From NCBI GenBank assembly GCA_947623455.1, contig OX392527.1, forward strand, positions 34,712,201-34,776,200: a stretch of 64,000 nucleotides of DNA, written 5' to 3'. Numbering within the stretch: position 1 is the first letter of the stretch; each line of letters opens with the position of its first letter. A model generated the notes under the pieces. It saw only the letters and a list, made by a program, of their open reading frames with translations, was not told the origin of the DNA and made no database searches. Origin of the DNA: Mimachlamys varia. Lineage: Eukaryota > Mollusca > Bivalvia > Pectinida > Pectinidae. A program made the position numbers and the translations under genes. Below, piece after piece: positions 22,147 through 33,765 of this stretch.

Positions 22147-23110
22147 TTAACAACAAAAGATCAACATGTTTCGATGAATTAGATAAGCAGTGACGATTTA
22201 ACACGATATGTTCGCAAGGATGTTATAAAATATGTCTCTGTCATAGTGAAACTGAGTTCATCAGAGTGATGATTCTAAATCATTTCCACGTTCAACTACA
22301 GAGAACCTTAGTTTCTTTGTTGGATTCATATGATATACATAAGCAATATGTCTTAACATGAATTCAACACGAAGGATGGTAAAAAAAGTGAATTTCACAT
22401 TAAAAAAATCATGTGAATTTTACATGAATTTTTAGTTGAGTTATTTTTCATTGCTTGGGTTTCACATGAATTTCACGATTTCAACCAATTGTTATTACAT
22501 ATAACTTTATGATTAATGAAACTGCATTGCAACTTTACAATGGCATAACGCCGTTCAGTTAGGATAGGATCGAGTTACATCAGTGTAATCTTATTTTTTT
22601 AATATCGTAGTGACGTTTGCATATTAATTGGATAATGCTATTATGATTATATATTTGTCTTTGTAGAACAATACCATTATGTTATTTTGATTTTTGTTAA
22701 CATGTTTAAAAGGATATCATTAAATTTTCCCGGTGTATGAACTATTAACACGTGTATGTACTAGAAATAAATTGAAAAGTTTCACGAAATGAAATGATAC
22801 CTTACACACCTTTTTCTTTCCAATAAACATTTCAAAACCACATTTGTGTCGTAAAAAGGCCTTTCGTCTTTAATTCTCTATAAGAATAGTTTATTTCATC
22901 GAAAAATAAAATCTCACAAATCTACATCAATTTAAAGACAGTGCCCAGACCTCACGTAACAGAAATAAAACAATAGGTTGATGCCATCAACCCAGGCGGC
23001 AGCAGGTCTATTTTAATGTGGTTTAGTGGCTCAGTCTTGTTCCTCGTTTCCTCTTTATATTCCCTATGAAAATGAATAAATGAAATGAGATACAATAGGC
23101 TCATTTTCCC
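22147..23110. other. 3' flank of sulfotransferase copy 2
   Basis: Non-coding. Parts align with the unit 1 flanks at 9.6-9.85 kb and 14.2-14.5 kb, but without the four-kilobase block of insertions seen in unit 1. Confidence 0.55.
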
Positions 23111-23970
23111 TCGTTACCTGTAAGGTTTGAATGTGGAAACCGTACATGTACGGTTATAATGTAGATACCTTACCTGTAAGGTTAAACGGTCGATATACCG
23201 TACCTGTAAGGTTATAATGTGGATAAATCGTACCTGTAATGTTATACTCTGGATAAACAGTACCTGTAAAGTAAGAATGTGGATATACCGTACCTGTAAG
23301 GTTAGAACGTGGATACCGTACCTGTAAGGTTAGAATGTGGATACCATACCGTACCTGTAAGGTTAGAATATGGATACCATACCTGTAAGGTTAGAATGTG
23401 GATATACCGTTCCTGTTAGGTTAGAATGTGGATACCGTACCTGTAAGGTTAGAATGTATACACCCTACCTGTAAGGTTAGACTATGGATACCATACCTGT
23501 AAGGTTAGAATGGGGATATCCCGTACTTGTTAGGTTAGAATGTGGATACCGTACCGTACCTGTAAGGTTAGAATGTATATACCCTACCTGTAAGGTTAGA
23601 ATATGGATACCGTACCTGTTAGGTTAGAATGTGGATATACCGTACTTGCTAGGTTAGAATGTGGATACCGTACCGTACCTGTAAGGTTAGAATGTATATA
23701 CCCTACCTGTAAGGTTAGAATATGGATACCGTACCTGTTAGGTTAGAATGTGGATATACCGTACTTGCTAGGTTAGAATGTGGATACTGTACCGTACCTG
23801 TAAGGTTAGAATGTATACACCCTACCTGTAAGGTTAGAATATGGATACCGTACCTGTAAGGTTAGAATGTATATACCCTACCTTTAAGGTTAGAATATGG
23901 ATACCGTACCTGTAAGGTTAGAATGAGGATACTATACCGTACCTGTAAGGTTAAAATGTGGATACCGTAA
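23110..23970. repeat. 30-bp minisatellite array 2 (GGTTAGAATG family)
   Basis: About 30 units of the same minisatellite as at 14.56 kb, but more degenerate, with many 24-36 bp units (for example GGATACCGTACCGTACCTG) and its own sub-pattern. It closes duplication unit 2. Confidence 0.95.
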
Positions 23971-24349
23971 AGTGCATCTTTTCACAGCTGTAGATTAATC
24001 TAATCCAGTGTCCAAACACATGAGAGATTGCTGAGGGGCTTAGCTTAGCGAAAATTAACGGTCGACTACCATATTCTTCTTTTTTTCTTTTTAAACTTTT
24101 TCTTAATGTATCAATGGCATATATATCGAATTCATAAAAAAGCCCATTTATATGCAGTTCCATATAATGTTTCCACCACGAGGTGTTTGAATGCTGTTGT
24201 TCTGCGTCTGATCTAAGGGAGGTGACTCTTGCTAACAATGACTTATTTCAATTCATGTTGAAGGATGGCGGGGTTATCTAACCTTGTTCATTGATAGACC
24301 ACGCATTGTATTCACGCTAATGTGAAAAATTCGGGCAACTACGTCAGAT

Positions 24350-24845
24350 GTATAATCAAGGGCGCAACTCTCATGATAAAGAGATAATGTTACCGTACAT
24401 CAGTATAGTATTCTATCTCGGGAAAGACGCCGACCTTAGTCGTCTATATTGGATACTTAAACTGCGTGAGAAAGCTCTTCAGAGTGCTCAACCCAGCCAT
24501 TATCAAAACTTCTTACTACCATTCTTGAGCACCCCCTTCTCAAAAATATTTCCTCTATCAAAAAAGAAAAGTATTTTCCAACATGTACAGTGACATATCA
24601 CATACCAAACTGAAAGAACGGCCTTTCTCACATTATGAGAGCTTTCTTTTCCAAGAAAGGTGGACGACGATAATGTTGACACATGGTTGTGTGCTATTTT
24701 GGAACATAGTGAAAAACACAAGAAATGCTAAGATGAAATATTCTGAAGAAGATATAGAACAAATGATTGAATTCCTGGTTGAGAATATCTTTGGAGGAAA
24801 TATTTTCTATTTGAATTTCAATAGGAACAAACTGTGAATATGGAT
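24350..24845 (+). pseudogene. Decayed reverse transcriptase fragment (mollusc-type retroelement)
   Basis: Conceptual translation in shifting frames gives LSRLYWILKLREKA, then HTKLKER, then a block ending KYSEEDIEQMIEFLVENIFGG. From memory this order (PRLYW-x-PKLHK, HxKLKxR, 'MLEFLVDNIFV') is that of an RT family common in molluscs and amphioxus, possibly Penelope-like. I cannot fix the superfamily. Frameshifts and stops show it is dead. The 42.88-43.43 kb relic matches the same family and overlaps it at the HxKLKxR block. Confidence 0.6.
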
Positions 24846-24889
24846 GAGTAATTCTTGGAAGTTCGAATTTTTCATTCACTCAATAGATT

Positions 24890-25155
24890 TTGTGAAGAAT
24901 ATCTCTGATGAGTATGAAATATTCTAGAATAAAAGAATATCTCTGATGAGTATGAAATATTCTAGAATAGTCGAGTATATCTGATGAGCATAAAATGTTT
25001 CAGAATACTGGAGTATCTCTGATGAGTATGAAATATTCTAGAATAATCGAGTATATCTGATAAGTATGAAATATTCTAGAATAGTAGAATATATCTGATG
25101 AGTATGAAATGTTTTATATTAGTCGAGTATCTCTGATGAGTATGAAATATTCAGT
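24890..25155 (+). repeat. 38-bp tandem repeat containing CTGATGAG...GAAA
   Basis: Seven units of about 38 bp, each with CTCTGATGAGTATGAAA then the palindrome TATTCTAGAATA. In some units GTC follows. It lies just downstream of the RT relic. Confidence 0.9.
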
Positions 25156-25213
25156 TACTTATTAAAAGTATCTTGTTGTATCACATGTGTAATTGAATAC
25201 CTTTTGCCGTGTA

Positions 25214-25660
25214 CGTCAAAAAGAGGATACCGAGGCGTTAACAAAATCATAATCCAAACTCAATATCGATTAAACTAGTGGGGAAATATGAACAAAGGAA
25301 AGATTTACAATAAGACACTGGTAAAAGTACAAGAGAATAAGACCAGTTGTTCCGGAAGAGTAAGCGTTTCTGCTTTATCGACGACACCCGCCATGTAAAT
25401 CTTGGTCACATCCAAATAAATATCAAGTCCTCGAAATGAGAACCGAGTCATTGTCAAACACAACAAGTAATCAGACTAATACTAATACGTTCATCTTCTT
25501 AACACACAAAGATACAGAATATATTTTGATGAGACAAAGATGGCGGCCTTACAACGTACCCATAGTTCTGATCAACCTGCCTCTCTCGAGTTCCTGTGTT
25601 GTTGGTTTGTTTGTGAGCAGTCCACATCGATCACGAAAATCACGGTATTTAGAGCAAGCC
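25214..25660 (+). repeat. Interspersed family R1 copy
   Basis: Shares ATCCAAACTCAATATCGATT, GACCAGTTGTTCCGGAAGAG, CACATCCAAATAAATATCAA and AAGATGGCGGCC with the other R1 copies. No intact ORF. Confidence 0.8.
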
Positions 25661-26185
25661 CTAGTTATCGAATATATAGTAATTATTGAATTACTTAAAA
25701 ATTGATACCGTATTTTGTTGTTTTATCACAAATCAAAGAAATTTTGTAATTACTTTTTTTCTCTATCCTAACCACATAATGGACTCAACATTAACAAAAA
25801 TAATGTTCTTTAAAATCGAAGTCTTGGATGCCAAAAAATAGGAATGAAAGCATCAATTAGTTGTTGTTTAGAAGCAATAACAAAGATACTTTTACTGAAG
25901 GAATTAATACAGTAAAAGTAATGTTGTAATTGTCGTTAACTGATTGTTGTCGCATTGTGTTCGTTGATTGAACTGTTGTGAGGTTTAATTTTTTGCAATG
26001 GGGAACTTAAGCTATTTTTTATCTTTCAAACTTACGGCACATGAATTCGGGAGAAGCAGATTAATGTTCAGGTTTAATGGTCGCCATCTTTATTTCACTA
26101 AAAATATGATGTATCCTTGTACTTGTATGAGATGAAGGTGGGCGTTTTTTTATAAGTATGCTCTTTAGTATGCCTACTTATTATG
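25661..26185. other. No gene seen
   Basis: AT-rich sequence between two R1 copies. The short ORFs are not convincing. Confidence 0.4.
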
Positions 26186-26770
26186 GATGGGAAAAAAATC
26201 AAGAGAATACCAAAGCGTCAACAAAACCATAATCCGAACTCAAAATCGATTAAACTAGGGGCAAAATAGGAACAAAGGGAAGATTTACATGGAGACTCTC
26301 GTAAAAGCACAAGAGAATAAGACCAGGTGTTCCGGAAGAGTAGGCGTCTTCTGCTTCATCGACGACACCCGCCATGTAAATCTTGGTCACATCCAAGTAA
26401 GCATCAATCCTCAGAATGAGAACCGAGTCATCATTGTCATCACAACAAGTAAACACACTAACAAGCAAACTCAAAAACGTCCATCTTCATATCACACAAA
26501 GATACAGAATATTTCTCGATGATATTAAGATGGCGACCATAAAACTTGCTAATAGTCATAACCTCAGCTCTGACTTTAGAACGAGAATGTTACTATGATG
26601 TTACCTAGATTAATACTGAAAGTGTCGTCGATGAACAGAAGACGCAGATCCTTCCATATTTTTTCATATTTTTTCAATGGTCTCTGTATTAATCTTTCTT
26701 TAGTTTTTTCCTGGTTTAATCGATTTTGAACTTTTTATAATGCTTTGGTATTGTCTGATATTTTTTTATC
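26186..26770. repeat. Two R1 copies in inverted orientation
   Basis: A forward R1 copy at about 26186-26600 (ATCCGAACTCAAAATCGATT, GTCTTCTGCTTCATCGACGA) is followed by a reverse partial copy at about 26610-26765 (GTCGTCGATGAACAGAAGAC, TTTAATCGATTTTGAAC). Together they form a long imperfect inverted repeat. Confidence 0.75.
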
Positions 26771-26879
26771 ATTATTATTTTCGACAGTTTATTTAAAATA
26801 ATCATTTAACTGTATAACGTAATGGTGGTTATAATGAAAATATTCATTCTAAATTATATAGTAATAATTATTCAGTAAT

Positions 26880-27345
26880 GTAATATTATTAATTAACTGA
26901 CTCTTCTACGTCTACATCACTTTAGAAATGTTGGATTACCACCCTTTGGCCCCTAGCATCACTGACGAGTCCCAGAAGGACGAAACAGATGTATGATGCA
27001 TTTCAATTCAATTTTTCGGCATACTGTATATATAATTAAATTCAAAAGGTGCAGCATGTGTGTGTTACGTCATCTTTCAGGATAGGGATGGTAGACTCTG
27101 TTGGTGATTTTTTTAGTCTAGGAGGTTTGCTGGAGCCTCCATAGCCGCAGTTATCTCATTTGGGTAGTGGCAAGGTTCATAATATACACATTTTCGTAGT
27201 ACACGATTTGAAATTATTTAGAACTAGTGTAATTTTACCTCTTCTAAATTCATGAATTAAAGGGGACGAAACAGCTATATGATGCAGTTTCATTAATTTT
27301 TTCGGCATACTGTATCAATTACTTAATTTAAAAGGCGCAGCATGT
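26880..27345 (+). repeat. Family E interspersed repeat pieces
   Basis: Words GGCCCCTAGCATCACTGACG, GGACGAAACAG and TTTTTCGGCATACTGTAT occur near 26.95 kb; a partial second copy (GGACGAAACAGCTATATGATG) lies at 27.26 kb. Related copies are at about 18.2 and 35.6 kb. Confidence 0.7.
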
Positions 27346-27499
27346 GTATGTCTTACGTAATCTATATATGTATTCTCTACCATATTTTATAAAGATAATT
27401 ATAATAAAATACATCAAAGTCCTTTATTTCATGATTATTGATCATGTTGAGGGCAAATTGTACACTACCACAAGGGTGACTTCCCTGATATACGTTACA

Positions 27500-28045
27500 T
27501 TATCCAACCACTATATCTATCCGGTTGCCCCATTACCCAAACACTATTTATCCGATTGCCCCATTATCCAACCACTATTTATCCGGTTGTCCCATTATCC
27601 AGACACTATTTATCCGGTTGTCCAAATTATCCAAACACTATTTATCCGGTTGTCCCGTTTTCCAAAAACTACTCATTTGGTTGTCCGATTATCCAAACAC
27701 AACTTATCCGGTTGTCCCATTATCCAAACACTACTTTTTGGGTGTCCCATTATCCAAACACTACTTATTTCGGTTCAGTTCTGCCATTACCTAACCACTA
27801 TATATCCGTTGCCCCATTTTCCAAACACTATTTATTCGATTGTCCATTATCCAAACACTACTTACCGAGTTGTCTCATTATCCAAACACTATTTATCCGG
27901 TTGTCCCGTTATCCTAACACTACTTCTCCGATTGTCCCTTTATCCTAACACTACTTCTCCGATTGTCCCGTTATCCTAACACTACTTCTCCGATTGTCCC
28001 GTTATCCAACCACTACTTATTCGGTGTCCTATTATCCATCCACTA
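27500..28045. repeat. 31-bp tandem repeat (CCAAACACTA / TTATCCGGTTGTCCC)
   Basis: About 17 imperfect units built from CCAAACACTATTTATCC and GGTTGTCCCATTAT. The overlapping ORFs of about 90-210 codons here are products of the repeat and are not genes. Confidence 0.9.
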
Positions 28046-29470
28046 TCCTCTACAGTATCCAGCTGTACCTCTTTCTAGTTTGTAAACACTACTCTGATTT
28101 AGTGGTGTTTTAAAGATCTGATCGGCCTTTTTGTTAGCGACATGGTCCGGGCTGCCTGTACAAGGAAGGAAATAGGGGCTTTCATACAGTATATAGGCCA
28201 GACTACACATGTGTATAGACAGATAATTCAGATTGGTTATCTACGACCGCGCACAGGAGTAGTTTTAGTGGAACATGTGTAATCCGATAGCACGGTAGTT
28301 CCAAAGCTCACCTGACTAGAAGATTCGGGTGTTGTCATGGACGGGTGCAGACCTGTTGGTAAATAGTACATATTTACGAAACCTATGCAATATCAAGAGC
28401 GACGTTATAAATAGCCTAGCTAGGTCAATCGGACTTCACTGAAAACGTCTCCCACATTACGTTATCGCCAGAACTACATTATCAAGCTATAGGATCGTGT
28501 CGTAAAGTCAAGGGACGTCTGGATAATATCCTCTACAGTATGTGAGCAGCGGAAAGGGTGACCACGAAAATACGCCTCCCGCCATGGCCTCCTCTCTCGG
28601 CGGAAATACGAGGATTCCTAAGAGGAATAGGTCTGGTAAGTATCGATGAGAATTTGATAATGGTCCGTATGGCGAGATTTTGTTCTGTATTTGGCTGGTT
28701 GTCATTCCCAAACAAAACACTTGTTGTCTCATCCACTACCACAGATACCTGAGATATTGATGTCAACTCTCAATGCTATAGATCTACACATCGAAATGAA
28801 ACGTCGAGCGTCGTCTGCTTTAATGTGCCAGAACATTTAATTGGATGGAAGTGGAAGGAGAAAATGCCTACAAAATACACAAATTTATATATTTGATGAA
28901 AAGCAGTTGCGTCAAAAAGGATGTAATGAATGATTAGAAAACACAACAGGGAAATGAAAGTAGCATGAAAATGTGGAAATCCCAAACTACGCATTACTTG
29001 TTAGAATGCGTGACCTGACCCGTACCGGTGTGCTGCTACGCAGATATGATGACTTTCTGACACCAGATTTCCACAAGGTCGCCAAAGCCAAATGAGAGAA
29101 GCATAAAAGAAAATAGTAATTTGCTCAATTACGTCACTGATCCACGAGAGGTATTCATTGTGTTATTGAGATTATAAACGTTGCGTGTACTGTGTATGAG
29201 TCACACCTGAGTATATCTGACGAAGGCTACAATACCGTGCATTGGTCCCTGGCGTTAGATTTCAATGCTAGTCCAACTTGAATAGCTGTTATCGCGAAAT
29301 CTAGCTTGATATATGAATGTGGAGGGAAAAAGGTCTACAATGGTTTAAATAGGCATGTTTCAAACAGCTCAAAACATGTTTTGCATTTAATATGTTAACA
29401 AAGAAAGAAAAAAACATACAATTATTAATGAAATGGTGTGTTGTGATTTGAATGTTTTATATGCAGTACA
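28046..29470. other. No supported gene
   Basis: Slightly less AT-rich, with short overlapping ORFs on both strands near 28.5-28.77 kb that have no recognisable domain. No RNA gene or repeat recognised. Confidence 0.4.
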
Positions 29471-29863
29471 TTAAAGGCCCAATATACGTAACTTTCGGCA
29501 AAACTTGAAGCGAAATTCAGGCCTAATAACTTATGATATTTATAGATTTAGTTAAAATTAACTAATATCAGCAAAATTCAAGATGAATTCTTATGCGGTA
29601 ACCGGTACAGCAGCGTTGAAACTCGGTATTTGTAAACACGCTTTCATTTTGAACTGTCTTCTAACTTCGGCTTGTTGTTGAAGTGGGCCCCACCTGAATT
29701 ATTTTTAATTCTTTGGATTTTTCTGTGAAGAGTTTCTTGTTAGTTACCACTCAGGTTTTCTTCGTTTTAGGCTGATTTTTGCATGGTTATCAACTGGTTT
29801 TTTTTTTTAGAATTTATCAGAATCACGAAAAATTTCCCGAAGTTACGTATATTGGGCCTTTAA
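29471..29863 (-). mobile_element. MITE family A copy 2, intact (385 bp)
   Basis: TTAA (29471-29474), then the terminal repeat AGGCCCAATATACGTAACTT. The complementary end AAGTTACGTATATTGGGCCT finishes at 29859, followed by TTAA (29860-29863). The interior is the reverse complement of the 31.6-kb copy. No coding capacity. Confidence 0.93.
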
Positions 29864-30080
29864 TGCATTTCAGCGGAGCAGGTACACTCGGACAGAATAC
29901 TAACTCTGGAGCAATGCTAACTTGATTCCGGTGAACCATCCTTCAGAAGTGTAGTTACTTTACAGAAAGGAAATTCAATACCACAAAGTAATATTAGTAC
30001 GGCACAACATTTAGAAAATGTTGACTACCTAATCAGGTTGTTACACTGGGAAGATCAACCATATATTCTGTGAAGGGTAG
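29864..30080. other. No gene seen
   Basis: Short spacer between the MITE and the following tandem array; nothing recognised. Confidence 0.4.
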
Positions 30081-30885
30081 CAACTATATACAGCGAAGTG
30101 TTGTAATTATGTTATAATGACCGAAAACTTAGTACAGTATAGTTTCTTATGGACCATATGATATAGGTATCATTTGAATGAGTAGTAAATAAATAACGAA
30201 GCGTTGTAACTTATGTTAGAGTTACAGAAATCTTAAAACAGTATAGTTACTTAAGGACCATATGATATAGGTATCATTTGAATGGGTAGTTAATAAATAA
30301 CGATTTGGGACGTTTGTGTTTTAAAGGGTGTGGTGGATGGCGGTATGCGAGAGCGGCAAATTAACGAGGGAATTATATAGGAGGGAGAATTGGGTAGCGA
30401 TAGGTCGAGGTTCACTGTAGTATAGGTACTCTGTGAAGGTAGTAACTATACAGCGAAGTGTTGTAACTTCCATGTTACAGAAATCTTATTGCAATATAGT
30501 TACTAATGGACAATATAGTATAGGTATTTTGTGGGGGTTGTAACTATATATACAGCGCAGTGTTGTAACTTTCAGGTTACATAACTTTCATGTTACAGAA
30601 ATCCTATTGCAATATAGTTACTAATGGACAATATAGTATAGGTACTCTGTGGGGGTAGTAACTATATATACAGCGAAGTGTTGTAACTTTCATGTTACAG
30701 AAATCTTAGTGCAATATAAATAGTTACTAATGGACAATACTATAAAGGTATTTTGTGAGGGTTGTAACTATATATACAGCGAAGTGTTGTAACTTTCATG
30801 TTACAGAAATCTTAGTGCAATATAGATAGTTACTAATGGACACTACTATATAGGCACTCTGTGGTTGGGTTACTGCTATGCAGAA
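30080..30885. repeat. Tandem repeat of roughly 105-130 bp units
   Basis: Six or more units with the words TACAGCGAAGTGTTGTAACT, CATGTTACAGAAATCTTA, GCAATATAGTTACTAATGGA and TATAGGTACTCTGTG. The first two units (30.1-30.3 kb) are a diverged subtype separated from the rest by about 100 bp of unrelated, less AT-rich sequence. Confidence 0.9.
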
Positions 30886-31641
30886 CTGTTGCTTATATAC
30901 AGTGATTATATATTTTGAGCTTGTAAAAATGATATCATTTCGTATGAAACGGATATTCCCCTTAATGCAAGCACTGTGTAAACCAAGTTTTTCCGGTTAA
31001 ACTGTTCATGCCACGTTTTCAAGTACATGACTGTAATACATTACAAGATGGGGGATAAAATCCGAGAAATGCTTTAAATCATTATTTTTATTGCCACGTC
31101 CAATACATAACCTCTCCTATACTCTGGTAACAGTTCAATGCTTATATTTACATTAAGTTGCTTTTTAAATATGTCTGTGTATATTTCTTTGGGATAAAGT
31201 TGGTACACGTTCCCCCCTTTTCCTTGTGTGTGTATATACTAGAAGAGCCTGATTTAAATCAATGTCAACTAAACTATTGATTCATCCACACGTGAATTAT
31301 ATTTAACACCACTCAAACTCTTCAGTGAATAATATATCTACATCGCGAATAGTTTGGAGGCAGACTAAGCGAAAAAATCCACGCGCGAAAATAGTGGCTT
31401 TAACAGTAATTGAGTACTATGTGTATTGACGTTTCAAGCCCTCAATGCTATTGATGAATTATGTAGAACAGATTTGTTTATATAACATTTTGTAGTGTGC
31501 AATGTTTGTTAAACAATGGAGGCAAGTTGAAGTTTGAGATCAAAGTTCATAGCGCAGTCTGTCAACTTGTCTGACGACAGATTTGTTTTGAACGTGTAAT
31601 CGATAACATTGTTTATTTAATTTTACCACCTTTTGTTTTAT
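30886..31641. other. No gene seen
   Basis: AT-rich sequence without a credible ORF or repeat. Confidence 0.4.
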
Positions 31642-32033
31642 TTAAAGGCCCAATATACGTAACTTTAGGAAAATATTCGTTAATCTGAAAAATTCTGAAA
31701 AAAAATCCAGTTGATAACCATGCAAAAATAAGCCTAAAACGAAGTAAACCTTAGCGGTAACTAGCGAGAAACTCCTGATAGAAAAATCCAAAGAATTGAA
31801 AATCATTCAGGTGGGGCCCACTTCAATAACAAACCGCAGGTAGAAGACAGTCAAAATGGTCGCATGTTTACAAATACCGAGTTTCAACTGCTGCCGTACC
31901 GATAACCGCGTAAGAAGTCATCTTGAATATTGCTGAAATCAGTTAATCTTAACTAAATCTATAAAAATAATAAATTATTAGGCTTGATTTTCTCATCAAG
32001 TTTTGCCGAAAGTTACGTATATTGGGCCTTTAA
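31642..32033 (+). mobile_element. MITE family A copy 3, intact (384 bp)
   Basis: TTAA at 31642-31645 and 32030-32033; ends AGGCCCAATATACGTAACTT and AAGTTACGTATATTGGGCCT. Same orientation as the broken copy at 11.5-14.1 kb and opposite to the 29.5-kb copy. Confidence 0.93.
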
Positions 32034-33760
32034 TATCTATTTTTAATTATTTGTTCATTAAATCACGTTTATGCTTAAAATTTTCAACATGAAATTATGA
32101 TCGACTGTTTTTCACGAGAAAGTAACATATATGTAAGAGAAAAGGATTTCTATGTATAGACGACAGCCTGTGCAGTTCAGTGCCTGTCACGATTGACACA
32201 GGGAGTGCATGCTATCTGATAAGAAGTGTGGTAACAAGCTTGCGTGCTATCATCCCAAGCTATCTTAACATCACATGCTACATAGATAGGGCAATATTTG
32301 TCGTACATTGGATCCGATAACAACGCAATGTTATAGAACATATCGAGGTTGTAAATAGGTTTGATATATTTATATTTTTATATCGTTTTGTAATTATATT
32401 TCTTGAATCACATCGACACACAAGTTTCTATGTGTACATCAACCAAATATGGAGTTATCTTTTATAAAGTTATCACATATAAACGCTACCCAGTAAATAC
32501 GAACTGTTATGTTGGGTCTGTCGTAGCTATCTAATCTATGCACAGAAGTTACTGCGGATCAATGGTCTAAACAATGAGTGTGTTTGATGTTGTTGCGTTA
32601 TACCCTAAATCAGAGACGTATAAACCATATATGAATAAAAAATATGGCTTTATAAGTATCTGCATATATATAATAATGACAGTCTTGCACACATCAGCAG
32701 TGATCACCATATTTCCAATTTCCGGTGTTGACGCATGCGCAGTTAACTAACATTATCTGCTTGCCAACATTGTATAGAACCACAGCGTTTAACTCGATCA
32801 AAGTTATATACAATGTATGCCCCGTTGTATCAATATCACCATATACAATAGAAGGTGTGTTAAAAGGACAACAGGCGGTATAGGTGCCCATGAAACGAGC
32901 GCTTGGTTTGCCTAAATGCCAACTAATTGTCTTTAATCGGTCACGAATTTAAACAACATTGTTCGAATACCTATGATACAGTAAATGTAAATTTAGATAA
33001 TCACTGAAGTCATTAATTGAATAGATATCCCCACAATTAATGCTATACCCGAATCTGAATAATATGACTTGTGTATTGTGTACTGTTGTTTAACGAATAA
33101 CAAGTCTTTAAATCGACCACATTTAAACAAAGTTAAATTGTATTATTGTGGATAAACGTCAAACTAAATTATGAAAAGATTCGGAATGATAACTAAAAAT
33201 GTTCAAAACTGTCTTTATTACGAATATAAATATAAAATCTATTGATAGCCATAATATACAGATGCATTTTGAAAATAAATGACATTGCCAGGAGATGCGT
33301 TTTTATTGATTTACAGAATGCAATTAAAAGAAAGAATGCATCGCGGTTACATTTTCAATATTTAAGAACTATTTGATAAGGTTATTCATATCTGTTATAT
33401 ACACATCAAATGACATGTTTTTCTAAGACTGCAAAATAAAAAGTTTCATGTAAAACATCCAATCACTATATTTTTAGGGTAGATTCAATTAGCTGAAATA
33501 CACACATACGCTTTCTCACACCAAAAAACGTGAATAGGGGAAACATTTTAATATAAAAAATGTTCGAGTACCTGTAAAAAGAAAAACTAAACGTGTTGCA
33601 CATTCATGCTGAAAAGAGCAAGTTAAAGGTCTGTTGAAATATGCATTAACATTGAACATTAGCATTGCTTTATGTGTCAGTGTCCACTTTAATGTGTACT
33701 GCTGCCCTCCTAATGTGACGTCACTGCTTCAGATTCTAAACTACACATGATTTCTTTTAG
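32034..33760. other. Upstream of the TASOR-like gene; no supported gene
   Basis: AT-rich. It should contain the promoter and possibly a non-coding first exon of the next gene, since TTTCTTTTAG at 33751-33760 looks like a 3' splice site. No promoter element can be assigned. Confidence 0.4.
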
Positions 33761-33765
33761 AACTG

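Noticed and set aside
24890..25155. CRISPR-like array
   Set aside because: Units are contiguous 38-bp tandem repeats without unique spacers, in a eukaryotic genome.
27344..27979. 211-residue ORF rich in YPNTIYP-type repeats
   Set aside because: Created by the 31-bp tandem repeat; open in several frames at once.
28508..28766. Overlapping ORFs with Pro-rich translation
   Set aside because: Both strands open over the same short stretch, no motif, no neighbouring exon.
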